A stretch of DNA of 59,880 nt, from assembly GCA_902825845.1 (NCBI GenBank), contig CADECM010000004.1, positions 81,439 through 141,318 of the forward strand, in the 5' to 3' direction. This document shows, one piece after another, positions 15,456 through 24,277 of the stretch; the stretch's first letter is position 1; every line of letters begins with the position of its first letter. Source of the DNA: an uncultured beta proteobacterium. Its GTDB lineage: Bacteria; Pseudomonadota; Gammaproteobacteria; Burkholderiales; SG8-41. Both the position numbers and the translations under genes were made by a program. The notes below the pieces were generated by a model. It saw only the letters and a program-made list of their open reading frames with translations, did not search any database and had not been told where the DNA came from.

Positions 15456-16445
15456 ATGCTGTCTATGCCTCGTTGGCCGGCGTTGCTGCTGGCCGCGCTT
15501 GCGGGTTTCGCACAGGCGAAAAGCCAGTGGAAGCCCTCGCGCAACGTCGAGGTGATTGTGCAATCCGCCGCCGGCAGCTCATCCGACCGCAGCGCGCGCA
15601 TCACACAAAAAATTCTCGAGTCGCTGCCGGGATTTCGCAGCGTGAGCGTCAACAACAAGCCGGGCGCCGGCGGCATGCTGTCCATGTACTACCTCAATCA
15701 GCACGCGGGCAGCGCGCACTATATCGCCACGCTGTCGACTTCCGCCATCACCAACCATCTGCTCGGATTGAGTCCGCTCAATTTCCGCCATTTCACGCCG
15801 CTGAGCATCGTGCTGCGCGAGTACCCGGTGCTGGTGACGCGCGCGGATTCACCGATTGCCGACGCACGCGATCTGATGGCGCGACTGCGCAAGGATCCGT
15901 CGGCGCTGAGTTTTGCCTATGGGTCCGCGCGCGGCAATCACAACCACGTGATGATCGGCCTGATGGCCAGGGCCGCCGGCGGCGATCCGCGCCAGATCAA
16001 GGCGATCGTCTACAACTCGGGCAGCGAAGCCATCGCGGCCGCGCTCGGCGGCAAAGTCGATGCGGGCGTGGTGTCGCCGGCCACTGTGATACCGCAGCTG
16101 GCCGCGGGCAAACTGCGTGTATTGGGCATTGCCGCGCCGCAGCGCCAGGACAATGCGCTGTCCGCCGCACCCACCCTGCGTGAGCAGGGCATCAACGTAA
16201 CCTATTTCAGCTGGCGCGGCTTCATGGGCGCAAAGGGGCTGACGCCCGCACAACTGGCGTTCTGGGACCACGCCTTCGCGCAAATGACCGAGACGCCGGA
16301 ATGGAAGCGCGAAGTACAACGTAACGCGTGGGCGGAAACGCTGATGAGCAGCGCGCAGACGCAGCGTCATCTGGAGCACGAAACCGAAACCCTGCGCGAA
16401 TTGCTGCGTGAGCTGGGCGTATCGGCCCCGGGAACACGTACCTGA
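15456..16445 (+). CDS. Bug/TctC-type solute receptor, divergent subtype (copy 1)
   Basis: Periplasmic receptor of 329 aa with signal peptide ending near GFAQA. The opening WKPSRNVEVIVQSAAGSSSD replaces the usual YPxKPVRxIVPFPPGG but keeps the fold landmarks NNKPGAGG, PTLREQGINV and WRGFMGAKGLTPAQ. It lacks the common aspartate pattern of C4-dicarboxylate binders, so ligand is unclear. GGAG precedes ATG 15456. It is 21 bases upstream of a close paralogue and an amidase, suggesting uptake of an amide-containing compound. Confidence 0.85.
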   Translation: MLSMPRWPALLLAALAGFAQAKSQWKPSRNVEVIVQSAAGSSSDRSARITQKILESLPGFRSVSVNNKPGAGGMLSMYYLNQHAGSAHYIATLSTSAITNHLLGLSPLNFRHFTPLSIVLREYPVLVTRADSPIADARDLMARLRKDPSALSFAYGSARGNHNHVMIGLMARAAGGDPRQIKAIVYNSGSEAIAAALGGKVDAGVVSPATVIPQLAAGKLRVLGIAAPQRQDNALSAAPTLREQGINVTYFSWRGFMGAKGLTPAQLAFWDHAFAQMTETPEWKREVQRNAWAETLMSSAQTQRHLEHETETLRELLRELGVSAPGTRT

Positions 16446-16466
16446 TCGAGAACGACGGAGAATAAA

Positions 16467-16487
16467 TTGTTTAAAATCAATAAGTTA
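16467..16487 (+). repeat. AT-rich dispersed element over the start of the second Bug gene
   Basis: TTGTTTAAAATCAATAAGTT followed by A: it supplies the TTG start and the first codons of the receptor. Confidence 0.6.
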
Positions 16488-17459
16488 CGTTTACCCTTGC
16501 TGTTGCTTGGCATAGCCGCCGCGGGTGCGGCGGGCGGCGCACAGTCGTGGAAACCCGCCAAGACCGTGGAACTGGTGGTCGGCTCCGCACCCGGCGGCTC
16601 GCCCGACATCATGGCGCGCGTGGTGCAGCGCATCTTTCAAACCAGTGGCCTGGTACCGGGCTCTGCCGTGGTCAATAAACCGGGCGCGGCCAACACCATC
16701 GGCTGGGCGTACATGAATCAGCACACCGGCGATGCGCACTATATCGCCACCATTTCTCCGGCGCTGATCGGCAACCGGCTGATGGGCACATCACCATTGA
16801 CCTACACCCACTTCACACCACTGAACATCATCGCCCGCGAATTCGTGGTAATCACCGTGCGCGGCGATTCGCCGATCAAGACGCTCGCCGATCTCACCGC
16901 GCGCATGAAAAAAGACCCGCAGTCGCTGAGCTGGGCGTTTGCCACCGCGCGCGGCAACCACAATCACATCGTGATGAGCCTGTACCTGAAATCCATCGGC
17001 GTCGATCCCGGCAAGGTCAAGACCGTCATCTATCCCGGGGGCGGCCCGGCGCTGACCGCAATGCTCGGCGGGCACGTCGATGTCTACGTCGCCAGCCCGC
17101 GCAGCATGTACGCGATGCACAAGGATGGCCGCGCGCGCATTCTCGGCCTCTCCGCCGCCGAACGCCAAAGCGGCCCGCTGGCAGAACTGCCCACGCTCAA
17201 GGAACAGGGCAGCGACGCGGTGTTCTACACCTGGCGCGGCTTCATGGGCGTGAAAAATCTGACGCCGGCGCAGATTGCCTACTGGGATGCGACGTTCGAA
17301 AAACTCGCCCGCTCCCCGGAGTGGCTGAAAGAAGCCGAAAAGCAGTTCTGGAATCCGGCTTATCTGCTGAGCGCCGCGTTCGCCCGGCAGCTTGAGGTCG
17401 AGGAAAAGCAAACGCGCACCGTACTCGCCAATCTGGGATTGCTCGCCGCAGGGAGATAA
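16467..17459 (+). CDS. Bug/TctC-type solute receptor, divergent subtype (copy 2)
   Basis: Receptor of 330 aa, clearly paralogous to the preceding gene (shared AYMNQHTGDAHYIATIS-like, FATARGNHNH, WRGFMGVKNLTPAQIAYWD). Signal peptide ends near AGGAQS. The start is TTG at 16467, set by GGAG six bases upstream; it lies inside an AT-rich dispersed element that encodes FKINKL. The tandem pair plus amidase looks like one operon. No TctA/TctB membrane subunits are present in the window. Confidence 0.85.
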   Translation: MFKINKLRLPLLLLGIAAAGAAGGAQSWKPAKTVELVVGSAPGGSPDIMARVVQRIFQTSGLVPGSAVVNKPGAANTIGWAYMNQHTGDAHYIATISPALIGNRLMGTSPLTYTHFTPLNIIAREFVVITVRGDSPIKTLADLTARMKKDPQSLSWAFATARGNHNHIVMSLYLKSIGVDPGKVKTVIYPGGGPALTAMLGGHVDVYVASPRSMYAMHKDGRARILGLSAAERQSGPLAELPTLKEQGSDAVFYTWRGFMGVKNLTPAQIAYWDATFEKLARSPEWLKEAEKQFWNPAYLLSAAFARQLEVEEKQTRTVLANLGLLAAGR

Positions 17460-17463
17460 CGCC

Positions 17464-19089
17464 ATGGAACTGCATTACCTGACAATCGCCGAAACCGCCG
17501 GGCTGATCCGCAGCCGCAAGCTGTCGCCGCTCGAACTCACCGACGCGCTGCTGGCGCGCATCGAAACCTATCAACCACAGCTGTCGGCCTTCATCACCCT
17601 CACGGCCGAGCTCGCGCGCCGGCAGGCAAAGCAGGCCGAACAGGACATCGCGGCAGGCCATTACCGCGGCCCGCTGCACGGCATCCCGTTCGCGCTGAAG
17701 GACATCTACGACACCGCGGGCATCCTCACCTCGGGCGGCTCCAAAATCTGTATCGACAATATTCCCGCCGCCAACGCCACCACCACGCAGAAACTGCTGG
17801 ATGCCGGAGCCATTCTGCTGGGCAAGCTGCAAACGCATGAGTTTGCCCACGGCGGCCCGTCATTCGACCTGCCGTGGCCGCCCGCGCGCAACCCGTGGAA
17901 CCTCGCGCATTTCACCGGCGGGTCTTCCAGCGGCTCCGGTGCCGCGCTGGCGGCGGGCCTGACGCCGGCAGCGCTGGGTTCCGACACCGGCGGCTCGGTT
18001 CGCGGGCCGGCATCCCATTGCGGCATCACCGGTCTGATGCCGACCTACGGCCTGGTGAGCCGCGCCGGCGTGATTCCGAATTCATTCACGTTTGACCATT
18101 GCGGCCCGATGGCGCGCACGGCCGAAGACTGCGCAATACTGTTGCAGACACTCGCCGGCCACGATCCGAAAGACGGCGGCAGCACCGAGCAGGCAATCCC
18201 TGATTACCGCGCAGCCCTCGACAACTTCAGCGTCAGGGGATTGAAGATCGGCGTGTTGCGCCACTACTGGGAGGAAGACCTGCCCGCGCACGAAGACCTG
18301 CGCGCCGCCATGGAAGAGGCGATCGCCACCTTCAAGCGCGCGGGCGCAACGATTGAGGACTGTCGCGCGCGGCCGATGCTGGACGGCCTCGACGTCAAGG
18401 TCGTCATTGCGGAAAGTGAAATGTTCGCGATCCAGCAAAAGGATCTGCAAAATCGCCCCGGCGATTTCGGCCGCGATTTTCTGGGCCGCGCGCTGCCGGC
18501 GTGCCTGTTTCAGGCCAGCGACTACGTGCAGGCGCTGCGCGAGCACAAGCGTTACATGGCCGACATGCGGCCGCTGCTTGAGAAGTACGACATCCTGCTG
18601 ACGGCGGGCTTCGGCCCCGCGCCGCGCTTTGAGGATTACCGCGTCACCAACTTCTGGCGCAAGTCGAATGCCTTTACGCCATCAAACGCCGCGCGCACGC
18701 CCGCACTGGTGCTGTGCGGGGGGTTCTCCAAAACCGGGTTGCCACTGGGCCTGCAGCTGATCACGCGGCCGTTCAACGACGCGCAGGTGCTGGCCGCGGG
18801 ACACGCCTATCAGCGTGAAACCGATTGGCACCAGCGCCGTCCGCCGCTTGATCCCACGGCGCAGGCGCCGCAGGTGGACATATCCGTGTTCGAACCCCGT
18901 CCCGACGCCGACGCCGCCACGCGCGCCACGGCGCAGACCATGGCCTGGCGCGCAGGACTGAAACTTGACGAGCGGCAAATGGCAATCCTGCTCGAAAACG
19001 CCCCCGCCGCATTGGAAATGGCCAGCCGCCTGCGCAAGCCGCGCGACCGGCAGGACGAACCGTCGTCCACGTTCCGGTTTGCGAATTAG
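17464..19089 (+). CDS. Amidase signature family hydrolase
   Basis: Amidase of 541 aa. The Ser-cisSer-Lys triad is visible: Lys in FALKDIYD, cis-Ser in GGSSSGSGAAL and nucleophile Ser in GSDTGGSVRGPA. Downstream segments YGLVSRAGVIPNS and FDHCGPMARTAEDCA are standard. It hydrolyses carboxamides or related C-N bonds. It starts 4 bases after the second Bug receptor, so receptor-bound substrate may be its substrate or a precursor. The C-terminal 80 residues beyond the amidase fold are an extra tail. Confidence 0.9.
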   Translation: MELHYLTIAETAGLIRSRKLSPLELTDALLARIETYQPQLSAFITLTAELARRQAKQAEQDIAAGHYRGPLHGIPFALKDIYDTAGILTSGGSKICIDNIPAANATTTQKLLDAGAILLGKLQTHEFAHGGPSFDLPWPPARNPWNLAHFTGGSSSGSGAALAAGLTPAALGSDTGGSVRGPASHCGITGLMPTYGLVSRAGVIPNSFTFDHCGPMARTAEDCAILLQTLAGHDPKDGGSTEQAIPDYRAALDNFSVRGLKIGVLRHYWEEDLPAHEDLRAAMEEAIATFKRAGATIEDCRARPMLDGLDVKVVIAESEMFAIQQKDLQNRPGDFGRDFLGRALPACLFQASDYVQALREHKRYMADMRPLLEKYDILLTAGFGPAPRFEDYRVTNFWRKSNAFTPSNAARTPALVLCGGFSKTGLPLGLQLITRPFNDAQVLAAGHAYQRETDWHQRRPPLDPTAQAPQVDISVFEPRPDADAATRATAQTMAWRAGLKLDERQMAILLENAPAALEMASRLRKPRDRQDEPSSTFRFAN

Positions 19090-19120
19090 CGTTCACCGCA
19101 AGACTGCGGCAACGCCCGCA

Positions 19121-19148
19121 TCCTTCCTTCCGGCGCGGGCCGGAAGGA
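19121..19148. terminator. Strong GC-rich hairpin after the amidase gene
   Basis: TCCTTCCTTCCGGC...GCCGGAAGGA around a GCG-centred loop. It follows the amidase stop by 32 bases. No T-run is present, so it is a structure that may stop or stabilise RNA rather than a classical terminator. Confidence 0.45.
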
Positions 19149-19205
19149 GGGCGACTCCGGGCAAAGTGATGCGCCCTTCGGCGATCGATCCCGCGCAGCC
19201 GCATC

Positions 19206-20585
19206 ATGACGAACGCTCATAGCCGCCCGCTGTTTGCGCTCTGCACCATCGGCCTCGGCGCGTCCATCGCGCCGATGGACTTCGCCGTCAACGTGGCATT
19301 TCCCGCGATCACCGACGCCTTCGCCCTTGCGGTGCAGGACATCCGCTGGGTGGTGATCTGCTATGTCATCACCTACGCCAGCCTGATGCTGGCGTTTGGC
19401 AAGCTGGGCGACGTGATCGGCCATCGCGCGGTGTTTCGCGCCGGGCTCATCGTCGGCACGCTGGCATTCGCGGCCTGCGGACTCGCCCCCAGCTATGCAT
19501 GGCTGCTGGCGGCACGCGCGCTGCAGGGCATCGCCACCGCGCTGGTACTGAGTTGCGCGCCGGCGCTGATCGTAGCCGCCAGCGGCGACGCGCAGCGCAC
19601 CTGGGCGCTGTCGCGCTACACCATGACGGCCGCGGTAGCCGGCATCGTCGGCCCGCTGATTGGCGGCGGCGCAATTCAACTCATCGGTTGGTCGGGGGTA
19701 TTCTGGTTTCGCCTGCCGGTGGCGCTGCTGGCGCTGGCGCTGCTCGCGCGGCTGCCCGCAGGCGACACCACGCCGCAGCCTCGCCGCCGCATGACCTGGA
19801 GCGCGTCAACCCTGCTCGCCACGGGATTGGCGGCATTGTTGATGACACCCGCGCTGTGGCCGGGCACCGGCCATGCGGGGTGGCCGCTGGCCAGTGGCGC
19901 CGCCGGAACCCTGCTGCTGGTGTGGTTCGCGCGACGCGAACGCGGCCACGCCGAACCCGTGTTGCCCGCCGCCGCGGTACGCGACCCTGCCGTGCGCCTC
20001 GCCAATCTCAGCAGCGTCATGATCAATCTGGTCGGCTTTGGCATTCCGTTGCTGGTGCCGTACTACCTCGCGCGCATCGGCGGCTTTAACGCCGCCACCA
20101 TCGGCCTGCTGCTGGCGATTGCCACCGTGGGCGTGCTGCTGGCCTCCACCGTGGCACCGCGCGTGTTGCGCGCCGCCGGACAACAGCGGACCACACAGTT
20201 GGGCGCCGCGCTGGTCGCACTGGCGCAACTGGTCATGGCCTTCTGGCCCGCCGAACCCTCGATTGCCGCGCTTATCCCCGGACTGGTCCTGCACGGCATG
20301 GGCATCGGTTTTTTTCAGGTCGGCTACGCCGACTTCATCGTCGCCAGCCTGCACGCGCGCGACCGCGGCGTCGCGGGCAGCCTTACCGTGCTCACGCGCA
20401 CCATCGGCGTCATCATTTCGGCGGTGGTGCTGAGCAGTGCATTGCAGGTGCTGGAAGCGCGCCACCTTGCCGACGGTCTTGCCGCGGGCGATGCCTTTCA
20501 TGCGGCGTTTCGGTGGGTATTCGTGGGTTCCGGCCTGCTGCTGGCGGCGTACGTGGCGATCACCGCATATCGCGCGGCGCGATGA
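19206..20585 (+). CDS. MFS transporter, DHA2 (EmrB/QacA-like) type
   Basis: Inner-membrane protein of 459 aa with about fourteen hydrophobic segments. N-terminal motifs fit DHA2 drug/H+ antiporters: LGASIAPMDFAVNVAFPAI, then WVVICYVITYASLMLAFGKLGD and AARALQGIATALVLSCAP. It may export a toxic compound or metabolite handled by the upstream amidase. It is convergent with the TauD-like gene at 20597. Confidence 0.87.
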   Translation: MTNAHSRPLFALCTIGLGASIAPMDFAVNVAFPAITDAFALAVQDIRWVVICYVITYASLMLAFGKLGDVIGHRAVFRAGLIVGTLAFAACGLAPSYAWLLAARALQGIATALVLSCAPALIVAASGDAQRTWALSRYTMTAAVAGIVGPLIGGGAIQLIGWSGVFWFRLPVALLALALLARLPAGDTTPQPRRRMTWSASTLLATGLAALLMTPALWPGTGHAGWPLASGAAGTLLLVWFARRERGHAEPVLPAAAVRDPAVRLANLSSVMINLVGFGIPLLVPYYLARIGGFNAATIGLLLAIATVGVLLASTVAPRVLRAAGQQRTTQLGAALVALAQLVMAFWPAEPSIAALIPGLVLHGMGIGFFQVGYADFIVASLHARDRGVAGSLTVLTRTIGVIISAVVLSSALQVLEARHLADGLAAGDAFHAAFRWVFVGSGLLLAAYVAITAYRAAR

Positions 20586-20596
20586 CCCGCGGCACG

Positions 20597-21586
20597 CTAT
20601 CCCTGATACCGCACATCCCCCGCATCGCGCAACCACAGTCGCACCATCAGCCGCTTGTGGGCCGGCGCCGCGACATCCTCGAACACGGTGCGGCGGTGGC
20701 AGGTTTCGCGGTTGTTGACGAACTGCATTTGCCCGCGTTCCATCACGAAGTCGACGCGCAGCGATTCGTCGGCGAACAGGCGCGTCAGCGTATCGATCGC
20801 GGTGACGCCCGCCTCGTCCATCGGCTGATTCATCATGACGTAGCCGCTCTTTGCCTGGAACAGGCTGAGGCGCACCTGCAGCCGCCCGTCGTAGGCAAAG
20901 ATCGGCGCGGAAATCACTGCGGGTTCGCCCGGCAGATATTCCTTCTGGCGGTCAAACCAGAACGGCTGATACAGGCGCGGGATCACCTGCGGGTGACCGC
21001 GCAGCAATGCGTTGTGCAATGCGTAGAAACTGATCAGCTGGCTGACGCCGCCGTGCTTCGCCGGCCGCGCGCACAGCAGTGCCACATACTCGGGCGGCGT
21101 GGTGTTGTAGGCATTGTCGTTGTGGAAGAACTGTTCCATATTGGTCTGATCCGGACGCACGCCGGATCCGGGCGTGGCCTTCTGCCCGGTGTCGCGCACG
21201 GCGTAAATCAGCGTGCCCGTCAGTTTTTGCTGCACCGGGCGTGCGATAAATGACGCCAGTATCCAGTACAGCGCCTTCGCCGCCTCATCGCCAACGTCGT
21301 CCATTGGCAGCCGGTCCACCACCGCGAAGCGCACGCCGTCGTCGAGCATCGACTTCACACGGCGCATGAAAGCGCGACACGCCGGCAGCGCGAACTGCGC
21401 CGGATCGATGTGCTCGATGGCACAGGGCCGCGCGCGCAACGCGTCCGCCACCGCCCGCAATTCGGCCAGACATTCCGGCGGCAATGTCAGGAACCAGTCC
21501 TCGCGCCGAATGTCTGCGCGCACCCACGCCCGGACGCCCGCCATCGGATGATCGAGCATGTGCGGAACACCATCGCCGGCTGGCAT
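20597..21586 (-). CDS. TauD/TfdA-like Fe(II)/2OG dioxygenase
   Basis: Protein of 329 aa. Iron ligands appear as H-N-D in FFHNDNAYNTTPPEYVALLC and a distal His in NNRETCHRRTVFED, with RLMVRLWLRD following as the 2-oxoglutarate-binding Arg region. This is the clavaminate-synthase/TauD-like group, more distant than the gene at 855. ATG 21586 has AGGAG nine bases upstream. Substrate unknown. The TPR lipoprotein gene ends 38 bases upstream on the same strand. Confidence 0.83.
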   Translation of the reverse strand: MPAGDGVPHMLDHPMAGVRAWVRADIRREDWFLTLPPECLAELRAVADALRARPCAIEHIDPAQFALPACRAFMRRVKSMLDDGVRFAVVDRLPMDDVGDEAAKALYWILASFIARPVQQKLTGTLIYAVRDTGQKATPGSGVRPDQTNMEQFFHNDNAYNTTPPEYVALLCARPAKHGGVSQLISFYALHNALLRGHPQVIPRLYQPFWFDRQKEYLPGEPAVISAPIFAYDGRLQVRLSLFQAKSGYVMMNQPMDEAGVTAIDTLTRLFADESLRVDFVMERGQMQFVNNRETCHRRTVFEDVAAPAHKRLMVRLWLRDAGDVRYQG

Positions 21587-21623
21587 CAGATCACGCTCCT
21601 GGTGTAGCGGCGGCCGTTCGCCG

Positions 21624-22406
21624 TCATTTCGGCTGCAGCAGGTAGCGCAGCGCTTCGCCATTCGTCGGATTGAGTTTCAGCACCTCGCGAAACGCCGCCA
21701 CCGCGCCGCTGCTTTGTCCTGCTTCCCAATACGATTTCGCCAGCGTCAGATACGCCTGCAAATTTCGCGGATCCTGCTTTACGTATTCGCGCAGCATGCC
21801 GATGGCGTTGCCGTAATCACGCGCCTTGAAGGCCTGCGTGCCGCCGGAGAGCAGCGTGCGGATGACCTCACCGCGATCCACGCCGGAGACACCCAGCGCC
21901 TGCAGCAGCGATTTGAGCGCATCGCCATACTGCTTGTTGCCAAGATAAGCCTTGCCCACGTTGACCCAGGCGGCGCCATCGCCGCTGTTGAGCTTGAGAT
22001 ATTCGCTGAAATGGCTGATCGACGCCGCGAATTCACCGCTGCTCAGCGCCTGCGCACCGCCGCCAAACAGCGCTTGCAAGAAGGTTTGCAAGACCTCCGG
22101 GCCCTGCGGCGACAGCCGGAACGCCTGGCGCCCGGCTTCGATCGCATCACCCCACAGTGCGCGCACGATGTAGGCGCGGCACAGCCACAACCACGCGCGC
22201 CAGTTCGACGGATCGCGCGCCACCACCTCGCGGAACCGGGCGATCGCCTCGTCATAGCGCTTCTCGCGGTAAAGCTGCTCGCCCTCCTGCAGCAGCACAT
22301 TGGGGTCGCTCAAGCCCGGCACTACGGCGCAGCCCGCGGCCAGCACCGCCACGCCCTGCGCAACGGCGCACAGAAAGCGGCGGCGCGGATAACCTGGGGA
22401 CGTCAT
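21624..22406 (-). CDS. TPR-repeat lipoprotein
   Basis: Protein of 260 aa. The N terminus PRRRFLCAVAQGVAVLAAGC has a lipobox (LAAGC) preceded by a twin-arginine-like RRRFL, so it is a predicted lipoprotein, possibly Tat-exported. At least four TPR-like helix pairs follow (for example YREKRYDEAIARFREVVARD, AWVNVGKAYLGNKQYGDALK, LQAYLTLAKSYWEAGQ). TPR lipoproteins act as scaffolds in envelope assembly or type IV pilus/export. Neighbours do not define a partner. Confidence 0.82.
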   Translation of the reverse strand: MTSPGYPRRRFLCAVAQGVAVLAAGCAVVPGLSDPNVLLQEGEQLYREKRYDEAIARFREVVARDPSNWRAWLWLCRAYIVRALWGDAIEAGRQAFRLSPQGPEVLQTFLQALFGGGAQALSSGEFAASISHFSEYLKLNSGDGAAWVNVGKAYLGNKQYGDALKSLLQALGVSGVDRGEVIRTLLSGGTQAFKARDYGNAIGMLREYVKQDPRNLQAYLTLAKSYWEAGQSSGAVAAFREVLKLNPTNGEALRYLLQPK

Positions 22407-22540
22407 GTTCGACTACTCCTCGCGTTGGATTGCCGCGCATCATATCCGGCCATCCGCGTGCCGCAAGCACTCATCACCAGCAGTAAATTTTACCCTTCAA
22501 AAACAAAAGGTTACATCAATCGTCTGCCGCGAGGCCGCGA

Positions 22541-23569
22541 TCACGGCGGACGACGCCGCCGCCGCGGTTCGCCCTGCTCCGGAACGTACGGCAGGCCTCG
22601 AAACTGCCGGCGCTCGACATCCAGCATGCGCTTACGCGCCGCCGCCGCTTCCGCGTGCCGGCCCTGCATCTGGTAGACACCGACCAGATTGTTCAGCGCC
22701 GCGGCGATACTGGGGTGCCACCGGCCGGACGTCTGTTCCACCATCGCCAGCAGCATTTTGTAAATGCGCTCCGCCTCGCCATAGCGGCCCTGCAATTGGT
22801 TGACCTGGCCCCAATCCTGTATCAGGTACAGCACGCGCGCATGCGCGGGCGCAAACATGCGCTGCAGTATGGGGATGCCGCGGCGGTAATACGTTTCCGC
22901 TTCCGCGTACTTGTCGAGCCGCTTGCACCACTCGGCAAGATCGATCAGCGCCAGTCCCAGACGGCCGTCACCGGGCGGCACGCTGTTTTCGATGATGGTC
23001 AGCGCGCGCCGGTACGCGTCCTCGACGTCTTCCTTGCGCGACTGTGCGCGATACACGGTGGCCAGATTGTTCGACAGTGCCTGCGCCACCTCGGGATGGT
23101 CCGGACCATGCAGCTGTTCCAGCAGCGCCAGTTCGCGTGTGTAATAGGCTTCGGCATCCGCCATACGGCTCTGCAATTGGCGGATATCGCCCAGTCCGTT
23201 GAGCACCGCCGCGGTTAGCCGGCGCGCGCCGGGCCCGGCGTTTTCGAGTATCGCCAGCGCGCGCAGATGGCTCGCTTCGGCGGGCGCATAATCGTGCATG
23301 CTGCGTTTGGCGCGCCCCATGGCATGCAGCGCGGCCGCAAGCCGAAGATCGTTGGCGCCGAACGCCTCCGCCTGGGTGATCGCCTGCTCCAGCATGGCCG
23401 CCGATGCGGCGTGATCGCCGCGCCGCGCGGAATCCGCCGCGGCCGCCATGAAGTTGCGATAGGCGACCTCGTCGGCCTGCACCGGCACGGCGGCCACTAG
23501 CGCGAGACCCGCGAGCAGCGCAGCCAACAACCCGCGGCAGCGCGCGAGAGTGCTACGCCCTGGGCGCAA
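22541..23569 (-). CDS. Exported TPR-repeat protein
   Basis: Protein of 342 aa with a signal peptide (RCRGLLAALLAGLALVAAVPVQA) and tetratricopeptide repeats of the kinesin-light-chain type: DYAPAEASHLRALAILE, DAEAYYTRELALLEQLHGPDHPEVA, YAEAETYYRRGIPILQ and similar. The TTG at 23569 is preferred: it has GAGGG just upstream and gives a clean signal peptide; the frame could begin at 23611 inside the LeuD-like gene. It overlaps the end of that gene by 17 bases. Role unknown. Confidence 0.78.
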   Translation of the reverse strand: MRPGRSTLARCRGLLAALLAGLALVAAVPVQADEVAYRNFMAAAADSARRGDHAASAAMLEQAITQAEAFGANDLRLAAALHAMGRAKRSMHDYAPAEASHLRALAILENAGPGARRLTAAVLNGLGDIRQLQSRMADAEAYYTRELALLEQLHGPDHPEVAQALSNNLATVYRAQSRKEDVEDAYRRALTIIENSVPPGDGRLGLALIDLAEWCKRLDKYAEAETYYRRGIPILQRMFAPAHARVLYLIQDWGQVNQLQGRYGEAERIYKMLLAMVEQTSGRWHPSIAAALNNLVGVYQMQGRHAEAAAARKRMLDVERRQFRGLPYVPEQGEPRRRRRPP

Positions 23570-24053
23570 TCGAACCCTCTTTTTCCAGCAGCGGATAGAT
23601 GCCGCCTGCATTGACGATGGCCAGCAACTGCGCGGGCAGCGGTTTGGCCGTGAGTTCGGTACCTTGGGTCAGGTTACGCACACGTCCCGCGGAAAATTCG
23701 ATCTCGGCGATGTCGCCTTCATCGAACGCCTCGTCCACGCCCGGGCATTCCAGCGCGGGAAACGCAAAATTCACCGCATTGCGAAAAAACAGGCCATTGA
23801 TATACGGCGCCACCAGACACGCCAATCCCAGATTTTTCAGCGAACGCGCTGCCGGCCGGCTGGAACCCATGCCGAAGTTCCTGCCGCCAATCAGGATATC
23901 GCCCTTTTGTACTTGCTGCGCCCAGCCGGGGCGGTTGGCGCTGAACACGTAACCCACCTGCTCTTCGGCCGTCAGATAAAACGCGCGATTGGGCAGTATG
24001 AGATCGGTGTTGATGTTATCGCCGACTTTCCATACTCGAGCTTTGAAATTCAT
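23553..24053 (-). CDS. LeuD-like small subunit of an aconitase-family dehydratase
   Basis: Protein of 166 aa with the swivel domain of 3-isopropylmalate dehydratase small subunits: NINTDLILPNRAFY at the N terminus, GDILIGGRNFGMGSSRPAA (phosphate/carboxylate loop) and APYINGLFFRNAVNFAFPAL. With the LeuC-like subunit at 24278 it should form a 4Fe-4S hydro-lyase. The ICL/PEP-mutase-like lyase next to LeuC suggests a substrate other than isopropylmalate, such as an alkylmalate or methylcitrate-type acid. Confidence 0.88.
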   Translation of the reverse strand: MNFKARVWKVGDNINTDLILPNRAFYLTAEEQVGYVFSANRPGWAQQVQKGDILIGGRNFGMGSSRPAARSLKNLGLACLVAPYINGLFFRNAVNFAFPALECPGVDEAFDEGDIAEIEFSAGRVRNLTQGTELTAKPLPAQLLAIVNAGGIYPLLEKEGSIAPRA

Positions 24054-24277
24054 GACGTATTCCGGCTGGATTGTTGTTGGTTATGCCTGCACAAACCGAA
24101 CAAGGCCGTGCCCCCATGCACATCGCGATGCAGCGGGTTGTTGCAGCCCTTCCGAATCCGCAGCTTGCCATTCAGCGCACTTCAGATCAAATTCTCTATG
24201 GCCAGACGTGAGCGCAAATAATCCAGAACCATCCCCTGCCGCTTCATGCCGGCCGAGTCCCGTGTATCAGTCGCGTT

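Noticed and set aside
24054..24277. Small gene in the gap between LeuD- and LeuC-like genes
   Set aside because: Only a short minus-strand tail (LDYLRSRLAIENLI) was seen, without start, ribosome site or family match.
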